A DNA stretch of 64,000 nt from positions 1,302,001 to 1,366,000 of the forward strand of contig BJHW01000001.1 in the NCBI GenBank assembly GCA_005405945.1, in the 5' to 3' direction. The stretch is from Streptomyces violaceusniger. Its GTDB lineage: Bacteria > Actinomycetota > Actinomycetes > Streptomycetales > Streptomycetaceae. Both the position numbers and the translations under genes were made by a program. Below, in pieces: positions 23,801-35,800 of this stretch (positions within the stretch are counted from its first letter, which is position 1; the number at the start of each line of letters is the position of its first letter). The notes under the pieces were generated by a model. It made no database searches. It was given only the letters and a program-made list of their open reading frames with translations, and was not told where the DNA came from.

Positions 23801-26800
23801 GCGGCCGACCCGGATCGTCCGCTGCGGGCGCTTGAGTGGACCACCGCGGAGGAGCGGCGGCGGATCCTGGTGGAGTGGGGCGGCGGCGCGGCCCCCGAGG
23901 CGCCGGAGCGGACGCTGGTGGACCTGTTCGAGGAGCAGGCCGCCCGCGCCCCCGGTGCCATCGCCGTCTCGTGTGCCGGGGTGTCGCTTTCGTACGCCGA
24001 ACTCGACGCGCGGGCGGGCCGGTTGGCGCATCGGCTGATCGCCGAGGGCGCCGGGCGGGAGCGGTATGTGGCGCTGGCGCTGCCCCGTTCGCCGGAGATG
24101 ATCGTGGCGATCGTGGCGGTGCTGAAGACGGGGGCGGCCTATCTGCCCCTCGACCCGGACCAGCCGTCCGGCCGGATCGCCCGGATGCTCGCCGACGCCG
24201 AACCGGTGGCCCTGCTGACCACCTCGGCCTTCGCGGCACGGCTGGGCGGGGACGACGACGCGGACACCCGCGTGACCCGGCTGTGCCTGGACGATCCCGC
24301 CCTGCGCGCCGATCTGGAGCGCCGTCCCGCCGCCCTCCCGGCCGGTTCCGGGCCGCTGCCGGAGAGCCCCGCCTACGCCATCTACACCTCCGGGTCCACG
24401 GGCCTGCCCAAGGGCGTGGTGGTCCCGCACTCCAATGTGGTCCGGCTGTTCTCCCGGACCCGGGAGTGGTTCTCGTACGACGAGAGCGACGTGTGGACGC
24501 TGTTCCACGCTTACGCCTTCGACTTCTCCGTCTGGGAGATCTGGGGGCCGCTGCTGCACGGCGGCCGGCTCGCGGTCGTCCCGTACGCCGTCTCCCGCTC
24601 CCCGAGGAGTTCCTGCGGCTGCTGGCGGAGGAGCGGGTGACGGTGCTCAGCCAGACGCCGTCCGCCTTCCAGGGGCTGATGCGCGCCGACGAGGAGCACC
24701 CCGGAGCCCAACTCGCCCTGCGCCGAGTGGTGTTCGGCGGTGAGGCGCTCGACACGCGGCGGCTGGCGGGCTGGTACGCGCGGCATCCGGACACCGCGCC
24801 GGTGCTGGTCAACATGTACGGGATCACCGAGACCACCGTGCATGTCACCTACGCCCCGCTGGACCGCTCGGCACCGTCCGTCGCGGCGAGCGCCATCGGC
24901 ACCGGCATCCCCGATCTGCGGGTGTATGTGCTGGACGAGGCGCTGGCGCCGGTGCCGCCGGGGGCGGTCGGCGAACTGCATGTGGCGGGGGCCGGACTCG
25001 CCCGGGGCTATCTGCGCCGCCCGGGCCTGACCGCGTCCCGCTTCGTGGCCGATCCGTACGGGCCCGCCGGGAGCCGGATGTACCGCACCGGCGACCGGGC
25101 GCGCTGGACGGCGGACGGGACGCTGGAGTATCTGGGCCGCGCCGACGACCAGGTGAAGATCCGTGGGTTCCGGATCGAGCCCGGGGAGATCGAGGCCGCG
25201 CTGGCCGCCCATCCGGGGTCGGCGACGCGGTGGTGACGGTGCGGGAGGATCAGCCCGGGGTGCGGCGGCTGGCGGCCTATGTGGTGGCCGCCGGTTCGGG
25301 CGCGCCACCGCAGGCCGGTGAGTTGCGGGCGTTCCTCCAGCGGTCGCTGCCCGCGCAGATGATCCCGGCGGCGTTCGTGGCGCTGGACGCGCTGCCGCTG
25401 ACCGCCAACGGCAAGCTGGACCGGCGTGCGCTGCCCGCGCCGGGCCTCGACGGTTTCGCGGCGAGCGCCGAGCGGATCGCCCCGCGCACCGAGGCCGAGC
25501 GCACGGTGGCGCGGGTGTGGGCCGAGGTGCTCCCGGTCGAGGAGGCCGGGGCGACGGACGACTTCTTCGCCCTGGGTGGCGATTCGATCCTGGCCATCCG
25601 GGTGGCCTCCCGGCTGCGGGCGGCCTTCGGCACGGAGGTCACCCCGCGCGCGCTGTTCACCCACACCACCGTGGCCGAGCTCGCCGCCGCGCTGGGCGCT
25701 TCGGAGGAGAGCGGAGCACCGGAGGACGGCGGGGCGGCGGATGCCATCCCCGCCGTGCCACGGGACGGGGAGCTGCCGCTGTCGTATCCGCAGGCACGGC
25801 TGTGGTTCCTGGACTCCTTCGACGGCGGCGGCACGGAGTATGTGACGCCGTTCGCGCTGCGGCTGCGCGGCCGCCTGGACACCGCCGCGCTGCGCACCGC
25901 CCTGGACGGCCTGGTGGCCCGGCACGAGCCGCTGCGCACCACCTTCGCCGAGGTGGACGGCCGCGGGGTGCAGCGGGTGCACGACCCGTACCCGGTGGCG
26001 CTGCCGGTGCACGACCTCACGGCCCGCCCCGTGGCCGAGCGCGAGCGGGAGCTGGAGCGGCTGCTGGAGCGGGACGGCGCCACCCCCTTCGACCTGCGCA
26101 CCGGGCCGCTGCTGAGGGCGTCCCTGATCCGGCTGGACGACGAGGAGCACGTGCTCACCCTGACGATGCACCACATCGTCACGGACGGCTGGTCCACGGC
26201 CGTCATCAGCGCCGACCTGAGCGAGCTGTACGGCGCGGCGGTCATGGCGCGGCGGCCCGCGCTCGCCCCGCTGCCGCTGGGGTACGCCGACTACGCGGCG
26301 TGGCAGCGCGATCCGCTCGGCGGCGCGGCGCGGATGGAGCCGCAGCTGGAGTACTGGCGGGAGCGGCTGGCGGAGCTGGCGCCGCTGGAGCTGCCGACCG
26401 ACCGTCCGCGGCCGGCCGTGCAGACCAGATGCGGGGCACTGCTGGAGTTCACCCTGCCCGCCGCGCTGGTGGAGCGGCTGCGCGCGGCAGGGCGGCGCCG
26501 CGACGGCACCCTCTTCATGACGCTCCTCGCCACCTGCCAGGTGCTACTGGCCCGCTGGTCGGGGCAGGAGGACATCGCGGTGGGCACCGTGACCTCGGGA
26601 CGGGAGCGGCCCGAACTGGAGCATCTGGTCGGGATGTTCGTGAACACGCTGGTGCTGCGCACCCGGGTGGCGGCCGACGAGTCGTTCGAGGAGCTGCTCA
26701 CCCGGGTGCGGGGCACCGTGCTGGACGCCTTCGCCCACCAGGACGTGCCGTTCGAGCGGATCGTGGACGCGCTCCAGCCGGAGCGGGACACCAGCCGCAC

Positions 26801-29800
26801 CCCGCTGTTCCAGGTCATGGTGGCGCTGCACAACCTGGGCGCCGAGGTGCCCGACCTGCCCGGTCTCACCGTGGAGTCCGTACGGGTCCCGGGCCGGACC
26901 GCCGGTTTCGACCTGGGCTTCGACTTCGTGGCGGGCCCCGGCGGCCTGACCGGCTTCGTGGAGTACAACACCGATCTGTTCGACGCGGCCACCGTGCGGC
27001 GAATGGCCCGTCAGCTGCGGCTGTTGCTGGAAGCGGTGGCCGAGGACCCCGGGCTCCGGGTGGGCGAACTGCCGCTGCTGACCGCCGGGGAGCGGCGGAC
27101 GGTGCTGGAGGAGTGGAACGACACCGCGCTCGCCGTGCCGGACACCACCTTCCCCGGCTCTTCGAGGAGCAGGCCGCCCGCGCCCCGGGCGCCACCGCGC
27201 TGGTGGCCTCCGACGCCGGCTACGACTTCGCGGGGCTGAACGCGGCCGCCAACCGGCTGGCCCACCATCTGATCGCCCTCGGCGTGGGCCCGGAGAAGAT
27301 GGTCGCGGTCAGGCTTCCGCGCACCGCCGATTCTGTGGTGGCCCTGCTCGCGGTCCTCAAGGCGGGCGGTACACACGTGTACGTGGACCCCGGGCTGCCC
27401 GCGACACGCGCCCGGTTCCTGCTGGACGACGCGGCGCCCGAGGTCGTCCTCACCCCCGATGTCCTGCGGGACGCGCCCCTCGACGCGCTGCCGGACACCG
27501 ATCCCACCGACGCGGACCGGCTGTGCCCGCTGCTGCCCGGGCACACCGCGTACATCACCTACACCTCGGGGTCCACCGGCCGCCCCAAGGGTGTCGCCGT
27601 CGAACACCGCCAGCTGGTCAACCTCTGTCTCGACCACCGGGCCGGGCTCATCGCACCGCACCAGGCCGAGGCGGGCCGTCCGCTGCGTTCGGCGCTGACC
27701 GCCGCGTTCTCCTTCGACACCTCCTGGGAGGGCGCGGTGTTCCTGGCCTCGGGCCAGGAGGTGCATCTGGTGGACGACGCGGTACGCCTGGACCCGGCCG
27801 CGCTCGTGGCGCTGGTCGAGGACCGTGGCCTGGACTTCCTCGACGTCACCCCGTCGTATCTCCATGAGCTGATGGCGGCCGGGCTGTTCGCCGGGGACCG
27901 CCACCGCCCCCGGATCGTCATGGTGGGCGGCGAGGCCCTCGGGGCGGCGCTGTGGCGGGAGCTGCGCGCGGTGCCGGGCGTGGCGGCGTACAACTTCTAC
28001 GGGCCCACCGAATGCGCCGTGGACGCGGTCTACGGCGACCTGGCCGGTCTCGGCGACCGTCCGCTGATCGGGCGCCCCGGCCGTAATCTGCGGGCGTACG
28101 TCCTGGACGGCGCGCTGCGGCCGGTGCCGCCCGGCGTCCCCGGTGAACTCCACCTGGCCGGGGCGCAGGTCGCCCGTGGCTATCTGCGCCGCCCCGGGCT
28201 CACCGCAGGCCATTTCGTGGCCGATCCGTACGGCCCTCCCGGCAGCCGGATGTACCGCACCGGCGACCGGGCGCGCTGGACGGCGGACGGGACGCTGGAG
28301 TTCCTGGGCCGCGCCGACGACCAGGTGAAGATCCGTGGTTTCCGGATCGAGCCCGGGGAGATCGAGGCGGCGCTGCTGGGCCATCCGGAGGTCCAGGAGG
28401 CGGTGGTCGTGGCCCGCGAGGACACCGGCCACCGGCGGCTGGTGGCCTACCTGGTGACCTGCTCCGACGACTCAACCGGCTCCCCCGATCCGGTGGAGTT
28501 GCGCGCCCTGCTCAAGCGCACCCTGCCCGACTACATGGTCCCGGCCGCCTTCGTGACGGTGGACCGGATGCCCCGCACCGACAGCGGCAAGGTGGACCGG
28601 CGCGCCCTGCCCGCTCCCCCGGACCGGCCGGAGCAGGGCTCGCCGTACGTGGCGCCCCGGACCCCGGCCGAGACGGTGCTGGCGGGCGTGTGGGCCGAGG
28701 TGCTGGGCGTCCCCGCGGTGGGGGCGGAGGACAACTTCTTCGCGCTGGGCGGCGATTCGATCCTCAGCATCCAGATCGTCTCCCGCGCGCGCCAGGCCGG
28801 GCTGACGCTCACCTCCAAGGACGTCTTCCGCCACCAGACCGTGGCGGAGCTCGCGCTGAGCGTCGAGTCCACCCGGCGGCGGCCGCCCGCCGAAACGGCC
28901 GGGGCGGTGACCGGACCGGCGCCGCTGACGCCCATCCAGCACTGGTACCTGGACGGGCGGCGGCCCGGCGACCGGCACCACTTCACCATGAGCCACCGCC
29001 TGGAGCTCACCGGCGACCTCGACGAGGCCGCCCTGCGGCAGGCGGTGGACGCCCTGGTGGCGCACCACGCCGCGCTGCGCACCCGCTTCCTGGTCGTCGA
29101 CGGGCAGTGGCGCCAGGAGGTCCTGCCCACCGCCCCCGTCGGTGTCCTGGAGCGGTACGACCTGTCCGGGCTGGACGACGCGGCACGCGCCGAGGCGGTA
29201 CGGGAGGCCACGGTCGCGGCCCAGACGGGGCTGGACATCGCCGAGGGGGCCGTGCTGCGGGCGCTGCTGTTCACCTTCGGCCCCGGGCAGGCGCCCCAGT
29301 TGCTGCTCACCGCCCACCATCTGGTGGTGGACGGCGTCTCCTGGCGCGTCCTGCTCGGCGATCTGGAGACCGCCTACCGCGGCGCCGCCGCCGGTGGCGC
29401 GCCCACTCTGCCCCCGGCGAGCAGCGCCTTCACCCGGTGGGCCGCCCGGCTGGCGGACCATGTGCGCTCCGGCGGGCTCGACGGCGACCTGGCGTACTGG
29501 ACGGGCGTGGCGCGCTGCGCGCCCGCCGCGCTCCCCGTCGACCGCGAGGGCCCCAACACCCATGAGACGGCGGCCACGGTGACCACGGTCCTCGGCCGTG
29601 CCGAGACCGAGGCGCTGCTGCGCCAGGTCCCCGGCGTCTACCGGACACGGATCGACGACGTGCTGCTCGCCGCGCTCGGCCGGAACCTGGCGCGCTGGAC
29701 CGGCGGGGACACGGTGCTGATCGGGGTGGAGGGGCACGGCCGCGAGGACCTCTTCGAGGACCTGGACCTCTCCCGTACGGTCGGCTGGTTCACCGCCGAG

Positions 29801-32800
29801 TACCCGCTCGCGCTGGCCGTCGACGCCGGGGCGGGGTGGCGTGACACCCTCCGGTCGGTCAAGGAGCAGCTGCGGGCCGTTCCGCACCACGGGCTCGGCC
29901 ACGGAGCGCTGCGCCATCTGGCCGCCGAGGACTCCCCGGCCGGGGAGCTGCGGGGCGGGCCGTCGCCGCGGATCGTCTTCAACTACCACGGCCAGTGGGA
30001 CGTGGCCGCGGACGGCGAAAGCGCCCCGGGCCTGTACCGCGCCGCCCTCCCCGTGACCGGCCAGGACGCCGCGCCCGGGGAGACCCGCCCGTGTCTGCTG
30101 GAAGTCACCGGCGCGGTCCAGGACGGCCGTCTGGAGCTGGGCTGGAGCTATCCGGCCCGGATGTACGACGAGGCGACCGTGCGCCGGGTCGCGGAGGACT
30201 GCCTGGCCGCGCTGAAGGAGATCGTCGCGCACTGCGCCGAGCCCGGCGCGGGAGGGCGCACCCCGTCCGACTTCCCGCTCGCCCGGCTCGACCAGCGCCA
30301 GGTGGATCTGATCGCCGGTGACGGCGGCGCGGTGGAGGACGTGTATCCGCTGACCCCGCTCCAGGCGGGCATGCTCTTCCACGGCCTCGTGGACACCGGT
30401 GGCGCCTACTTCGACCAGATCGCCATCCGGATCGGCGGGATCGCCGACCCGGACGCCTTCGCGGCCGCCTGGCAGCGGGTGGTGGACCGTACGCCGGGCT
30501 TACGGAGCTCCGTCCGCTGGGAGGGTCTGGCCGAGCCGGTGCAGGTCGTCCACCGCCGGGCCGACCTGCCCACCGTCCGGCTGGACTGGCGGGAGTTGAC
30601 GCCGTCCGCGCGGGAGGAGGCGCTGCGGCGGCTGCTGGCCGAGGACCGCGCCGCCGGGATGGAGCTCACCTCCGCCCCGCTGAGCCGGATCACGGTGGCC
30701 GGGCTGCCCGGTGACGAGGTCATGCTGGTGTGGACCTCGCACCATCTGATGCTCGACGGCTGGAGCACCGGCCAGATCTTCGCCGAGGTGTGCGGGACCT
30801 ACGCGGCCCTCGTGGCCGGGCGCTCGCCCCAGCCGCCCGCCCGCCGGGCCTTCCGGGACTTCCTGCGCTGGCTGGGTGAGCAGGACCAGGAGCGCGCGGA
30901 GGGCCATTGGCGCCACGTGCTGGCGGGGTTCGGCGCCCGTACACCGCTGCCGTACGACCGGCCGCCCCGGGAGGCGCATCGCACCGCCTCGACCGCGCTG
31001 ACCCGGCTGGAGCTGACCGAGGAGGTGTCCGCCCGGCTGCGGGAGACCGCGCGCGGCGGCGGGCTGACGGTCAACACGGTGGTGCAGGGCGCGTGGGCGC
31101 TGCTGCTGTCGCGGTACGGCGGTGTGCGCGACGTGGTGTTCGGCACCACAGTCTCGGGCCGCCCGGAGGGGCTGCCGGGCGTGGAGACGATGGTCGGCAT
31201 GTTCATCAACACGGTCCCCACCCGGGCCGTGGCCGAGGGCGGCCGTGAGGTCGTGGCGTGGCTGCGGGAGCTTCAGGAGCAGCAGAGCGAGTCCCGCCGC
31301 TTCGACTTCGTCGCCCTCCCCCGGATCCAGGCCCTCAGCGCGGTCCCGGCCGGTGAGGCGCTCTTCGACAGCATGGTGGTGTTCGAGAACTACCCCTTCG
31401 ACGAGGCGTCGGCGGCCGGTGCCGGGATCCGGGTGCGGGAGGTGCGGGCCGAGGACTCCACCAGTTTCCCGCTGTGTCTGCGCGCCTATCTCGGCGACCG
31501 GCTGGGCTTCGACCTCGGCTACGATCCGGCGCTGTTCGACGCGGCCACGGTGGAGCGGGCGGCGGCCCATCTGGAGACGCTGCTCACCGGGATCGCGGAC
31601 GGCGCCGGGCGGTCGCTGGACGAGCTGCCGCTGGTGACGGAGGCGGAGCGCCTTCGGGCGGCCGGCGAGTGGAATGCCACCGCCCGGCCGCTGCCGGAGG
31701 GTTCGCTGGCGGAGCTGTTCGCCGAGCGGGTCCGCCGCGGCCCGGACGCCGTGGCCGTCACCGACGGGGCCACCTCGCTCAGCTATGCCCAACTGGACGA
31801 GTGGGCAGGGCGGTTGGCGGGTCACCTGCTGCGGTCCGGGGTGCGTCCCGAGGACCGGGTGGCGCTGCTCATGGACCGGTCGGTGGAGCTGGTCGTGGCC
31901 GAGCTGGCGGTGGTCAGGGCCGGTGGGGTGTACGTACCGGTGGACGCCCGCGCCCCGCGCGACCGGCGGCGCGCCCTGCTGGACCAGGCGGGCGCCGCGG
32001 TCGTGCTGACGCCGGAGGAGGTGGCCGCCGCCCGGGAGGGCGAGCCGGTGGCGCCCGCGGTGCCGGTGCACCGGGACCAGCTGGCGTATGTGATGTTCAC
32101 CTCGGGGTCGACCGGTGTGCCGAAGGCCGTGGGGGTGCGCCATCGCGATGTGGCGGCGCTCGCCCTGGACCGCGCCTTCGCCGGTGGCGGGCATGAGCGG
32201 GTGCCGCTGCACTCGCCGGTGGCCTTCGACGCCGCCACCTACGAGATGTGGGTGCCGCTGCTGACCGGTGGCCGGGTTGTGGTGACACCGGGCGGGCTGG
32301 ACGCCGCCGCGGTGCGTCGCCTGGTGGCCGAGCAGGGGGTGACGGGGCTCTGGCTGACCGCCGGGCTGTTCCGGCTGCTTTCGCAGGACGCGCCGGACTG
32401 CTTCACGGGGCTGCGCGAGGTGTGGACCGGCGGCGATGTGGTGCCCGCGGCCTCGGTGCGCCGGGTGCTGGAGCGCTGCCCCGGGCTGACCGTGGTGGAC
32501 GGCTACGGGCCGACCGAGACCACGACCTTCGCCACGTGCTTCCCGATGTCCCGCGCCGACGAGGTGCCCGAGGTGGTGCCGATCGGCCGGCCGCTGGACA
32601 ACACGCGCGTCCACGTCCTGGACTCCAGGATGCGGATCGTGCCGCCGGGTGTGGTCGGCGAGCTCTTCGTCGCCGGCGATGGGGTGGCCCGTGGCTACCT
32701 CGGCCGTCCCGGTCCGACCTCGGCGGCGTTCCTCCCCGATCCGTACGGGCCCCCCGGGGAGCGGATGTACCGCACCGGCGATCTGGCGCGGCGACGCCCG

Positions 32801-35800
32801 GACGGCACGGTGGAGTTCCTCGGCCGCGCCGACGACCAGGTCAAGGTCCGTGGCTTCCGGATCGAGCCGGGCGAGGTGGAGGGTGCGCTGGCCGGGCATC
32901 CGCGGGTGGCGGATGTCGCGGTGGTGGCCCGCGAGGACGGTCCCGGTGGCAAGCGGCTGGTGGCCTATGTGGTGGCCGCCGGCGACGGCCCGGTGGAGGG
33001 TGGCCTGCTGCGGGCGTACGCGGCCGAACGGCTGCCGGACTACATGGTGCCGTCGGCCGTCGTCCCGCTGGAGGCGCTGCCGCTCGGCCCCACCGGGAAG
33101 CTGGACCGCGCGGCGCTGCCCGCCCCGGCCCCGGACACCCGCCGCACGCCTTACCGGGCGCCGCGCGAGGGGGTCGAACGGGCCGTGGCGGCGGTCTGGG
33201 CCGAGGTGTTGGAGGTGGAACGGGTCGGCGCCGGGGACAACTTCTTCGAGCTCGGCGGCGACTCGATCCTCTCCATCCGGCTCGCCTCACGGCTGCGGGA
33301 GGTGCTGGGGGTGGAGCCGTCGCCCCGTCTGGTGTTCACCCATCCGACCGTCGCCGCCCTGGCGGAGGCGCTCGGTGGCGCGGACGGCCGCGGGGCGGAC
33401 GGGCCCGCCCCGATCACACCGGTGGCCCGCGACGGCGAGCTGCCGCTGTCCTATCCGCAGCAACGTCTGTGGTTCCTGGACGCCTTCGCCCCGACAGCGC
33501 CGAGTACATCACCCCGCTGGCGCTGCGGATACGGGGAGCCCTCGATGTGGACGCGCTCAGTGCGGCGCTGACCGCGCTGGTGGCCCGGCACGAGTCGCTG
33601 CGGACCACCTTCGACGCGGTGGACGGCCGCGGGGTGCAGATCGTGCACGACCCCCGGGAGATCCGGCTCGACCCGTACGACCTGTCCCATCTCCCCGCCG
33701 ACGAACGGGAGGCGGAGCTGCGGGAGCTGCTGGCGTACGAACGGGCGCGCCCGTTCGATCTGCGGCGCGGCCCGCTGCTGCGGACCGGGCTGATCCGGCT
33801 CGGCGCCCAGGAGCACGTGCTGAGCCTGACGCTGCATCACATCATCACGGACGGCTGGTCCACCGGTGTGCTCACCGGCGATCTGCGGGAGCTGTACCGG
33901 GCGGCGCTGAGCGGTGAGCCCGCGGCGCTGCCCCCGCTCCCGGTGAGTTACGCGGACTTCGCCGCCTGGCAGCGGACCGAACTCACCGCTCCCCGCGCCG
34001 ATGAGGAACTGGCCTACTGGACACGGCAGTTGGCCGGGGTGCCACCGCTGGAGGTGCCCACCGACCGGCCCCGCCCGGCGGTGCGGACGAAGAACGGCGC
34101 CACCGTGGAGTTCACCGTGCCCGCCGGGGTGAACTCGCGCCTGAAGGAGTTCGGGCAGACGCGGGGCACCACCTTGTTCATGACGCTGGTGGCGGCGGCC
34201 CAGATCCTGCTGGCCCGGCTGTCCGGCGGGCGGGACATCGCGGTGGGCACCGTCACCTCGGGCCGGGAGCGCCCGGAGGTGGAACGGCTGATCGGCTTCT
34301 TCGTCAACACCCTGGTGCTGCGCTCCACCGTCGATCCGCACGCCCGCTTCGACGACTTCCTGGCCGAGGTGCGCGGCACCGTGCTGGACGCCTTCGCCCA
34401 TCAGGCGGTGCCGTTCGAGCGGGTGGTGGACGAGGTGCGGCCGGTGCGGGACACCAGCCGGACACCGCTGTTCCAGGCGATGGTGGTGCTCCAGAACGCC
34501 CCGGGCCGGGCGCTGGAGCTGCCCGGTCTGGAACTGGCGGACGTGGAACTCGACACGCAGACCGCCGCCTTCGACCTCACCTTCGAGTTCGCCGAGGCCG
34601 AGGGGGTGTGCTGCGCGGACTGATCGGCTACAGCACCGATCTGTTCGACGCCTCGACCGTGGAGCGGATGGGCACCGCCCTGCGGGCGCTGCTCGCCGGG
34701 ATCGCCGAGGACCCTAAGCGTCCGGTGGGCGCGCTGCCGCTGGCCACGCGGGCCGAGCTGCGGCGCACCCTGGTCGAGTGGAACGACACCCGCCTGGAGG
34801 TGGACCGGGCCACGCTGCGCGAGCTGTTCGAGCGGCAGGTGGCCGTCTCGCCGGACGCCACGGCCGTGCGGTACGGGAAGGGCGATCTCACCTTCGCCGA
34901 GCTGGAGGTGGCCGCGAACCGGCTGGCGCACCGGCTGATCGGCCGGGGCGTGGGCCCGGAGCGGCTGGTGGCGCTGGTGCTGCCGCGTTCGGTGGAAATG
35001 CTGGTGGCGCAGCTGGCCGTGGCGAAGGCGGGCGGTGCGTTCCTGCCGGTCGACCCCGGCTATCCGAAGGAGCGGGTGGCGTTCATGCTGCGGGACGCCG
35101 CGCCCTCGGTGGTGCTCGACGACACGGCCTCGATCTGGGCCGAGGACGGCCCCGACGGGCCGCCGCCGCTCCGTGGCCTGACGCCGGACCATCCGGCGTA
35201 TGTCATCTACACCTCCGGCTCCACCGGTGTGCCCAAGGCGGTCGTGGTCACCCATGCCGGGCTGGCAAGCTTCTCGACCGCGGCAGCCGCGCACTACGAC
35301 GTACGGACCGGGGACCGGGTGCTGCAGTTCTCCTCGCCCAGCTTCGACGCCTCCGTCCTGGAGCTGTGTGTCTCGCTGCCCCGTGGCGCGGCGCTGGTGA
35401 TCGGTGACGAGGGCCCGCTGCTGGGCGAGCGGCTGGCCGAGGTGCTCGGCGAGCAGGGGATCACCCATGCGCTGATCCCCCGGCCGCGCTGGCCACCGTG
35501 GAGGAGGCGGATGGGCGGACGGACCTGCCGGATCTGCGGACCCTGATCGTCGGCGCCGACGCCTGCTCCGCGGAGCTGGTGGACCGCTGGGCGCCGGGCC
35601 GGCGGATGGTCAACTCCTACGGCCCGACGGAGGCCACGGTGGTGAGCACCTGGTCCGGGCCGCTGACCGCCGGGACGGGGGTGCCGCCGATCGGCCGGCC
35701 GATTCCGAACACCCGGGTCTACGTACTGGACGAGGCGCTGCGCCCGGTGCCGGTGGGCGTGGCCGGGGAGCTGTATGTGGCGGGCACGGGCCTGGCGCGG

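Noticed and set aside
724..24559. Very long open frames antisense to the NRPS genes (for example 724-6294, 7226-14173 and 14267-24559, minus strand)
   Set aside because: They mirror the high-GC third-position bias of the sense genes, have no recognisable domains or SD, and are rich in Arg, Gly, Pro and Gln as expected for shadow frames.
24590..25240. Programmed frameshifting or real gene breaks within NRPS A domain 7
   Set aside because: No slippery heptamer is present, and the same one-base G/C-run deletions recur in unrelated genes across the window, so base-call error is simpler.
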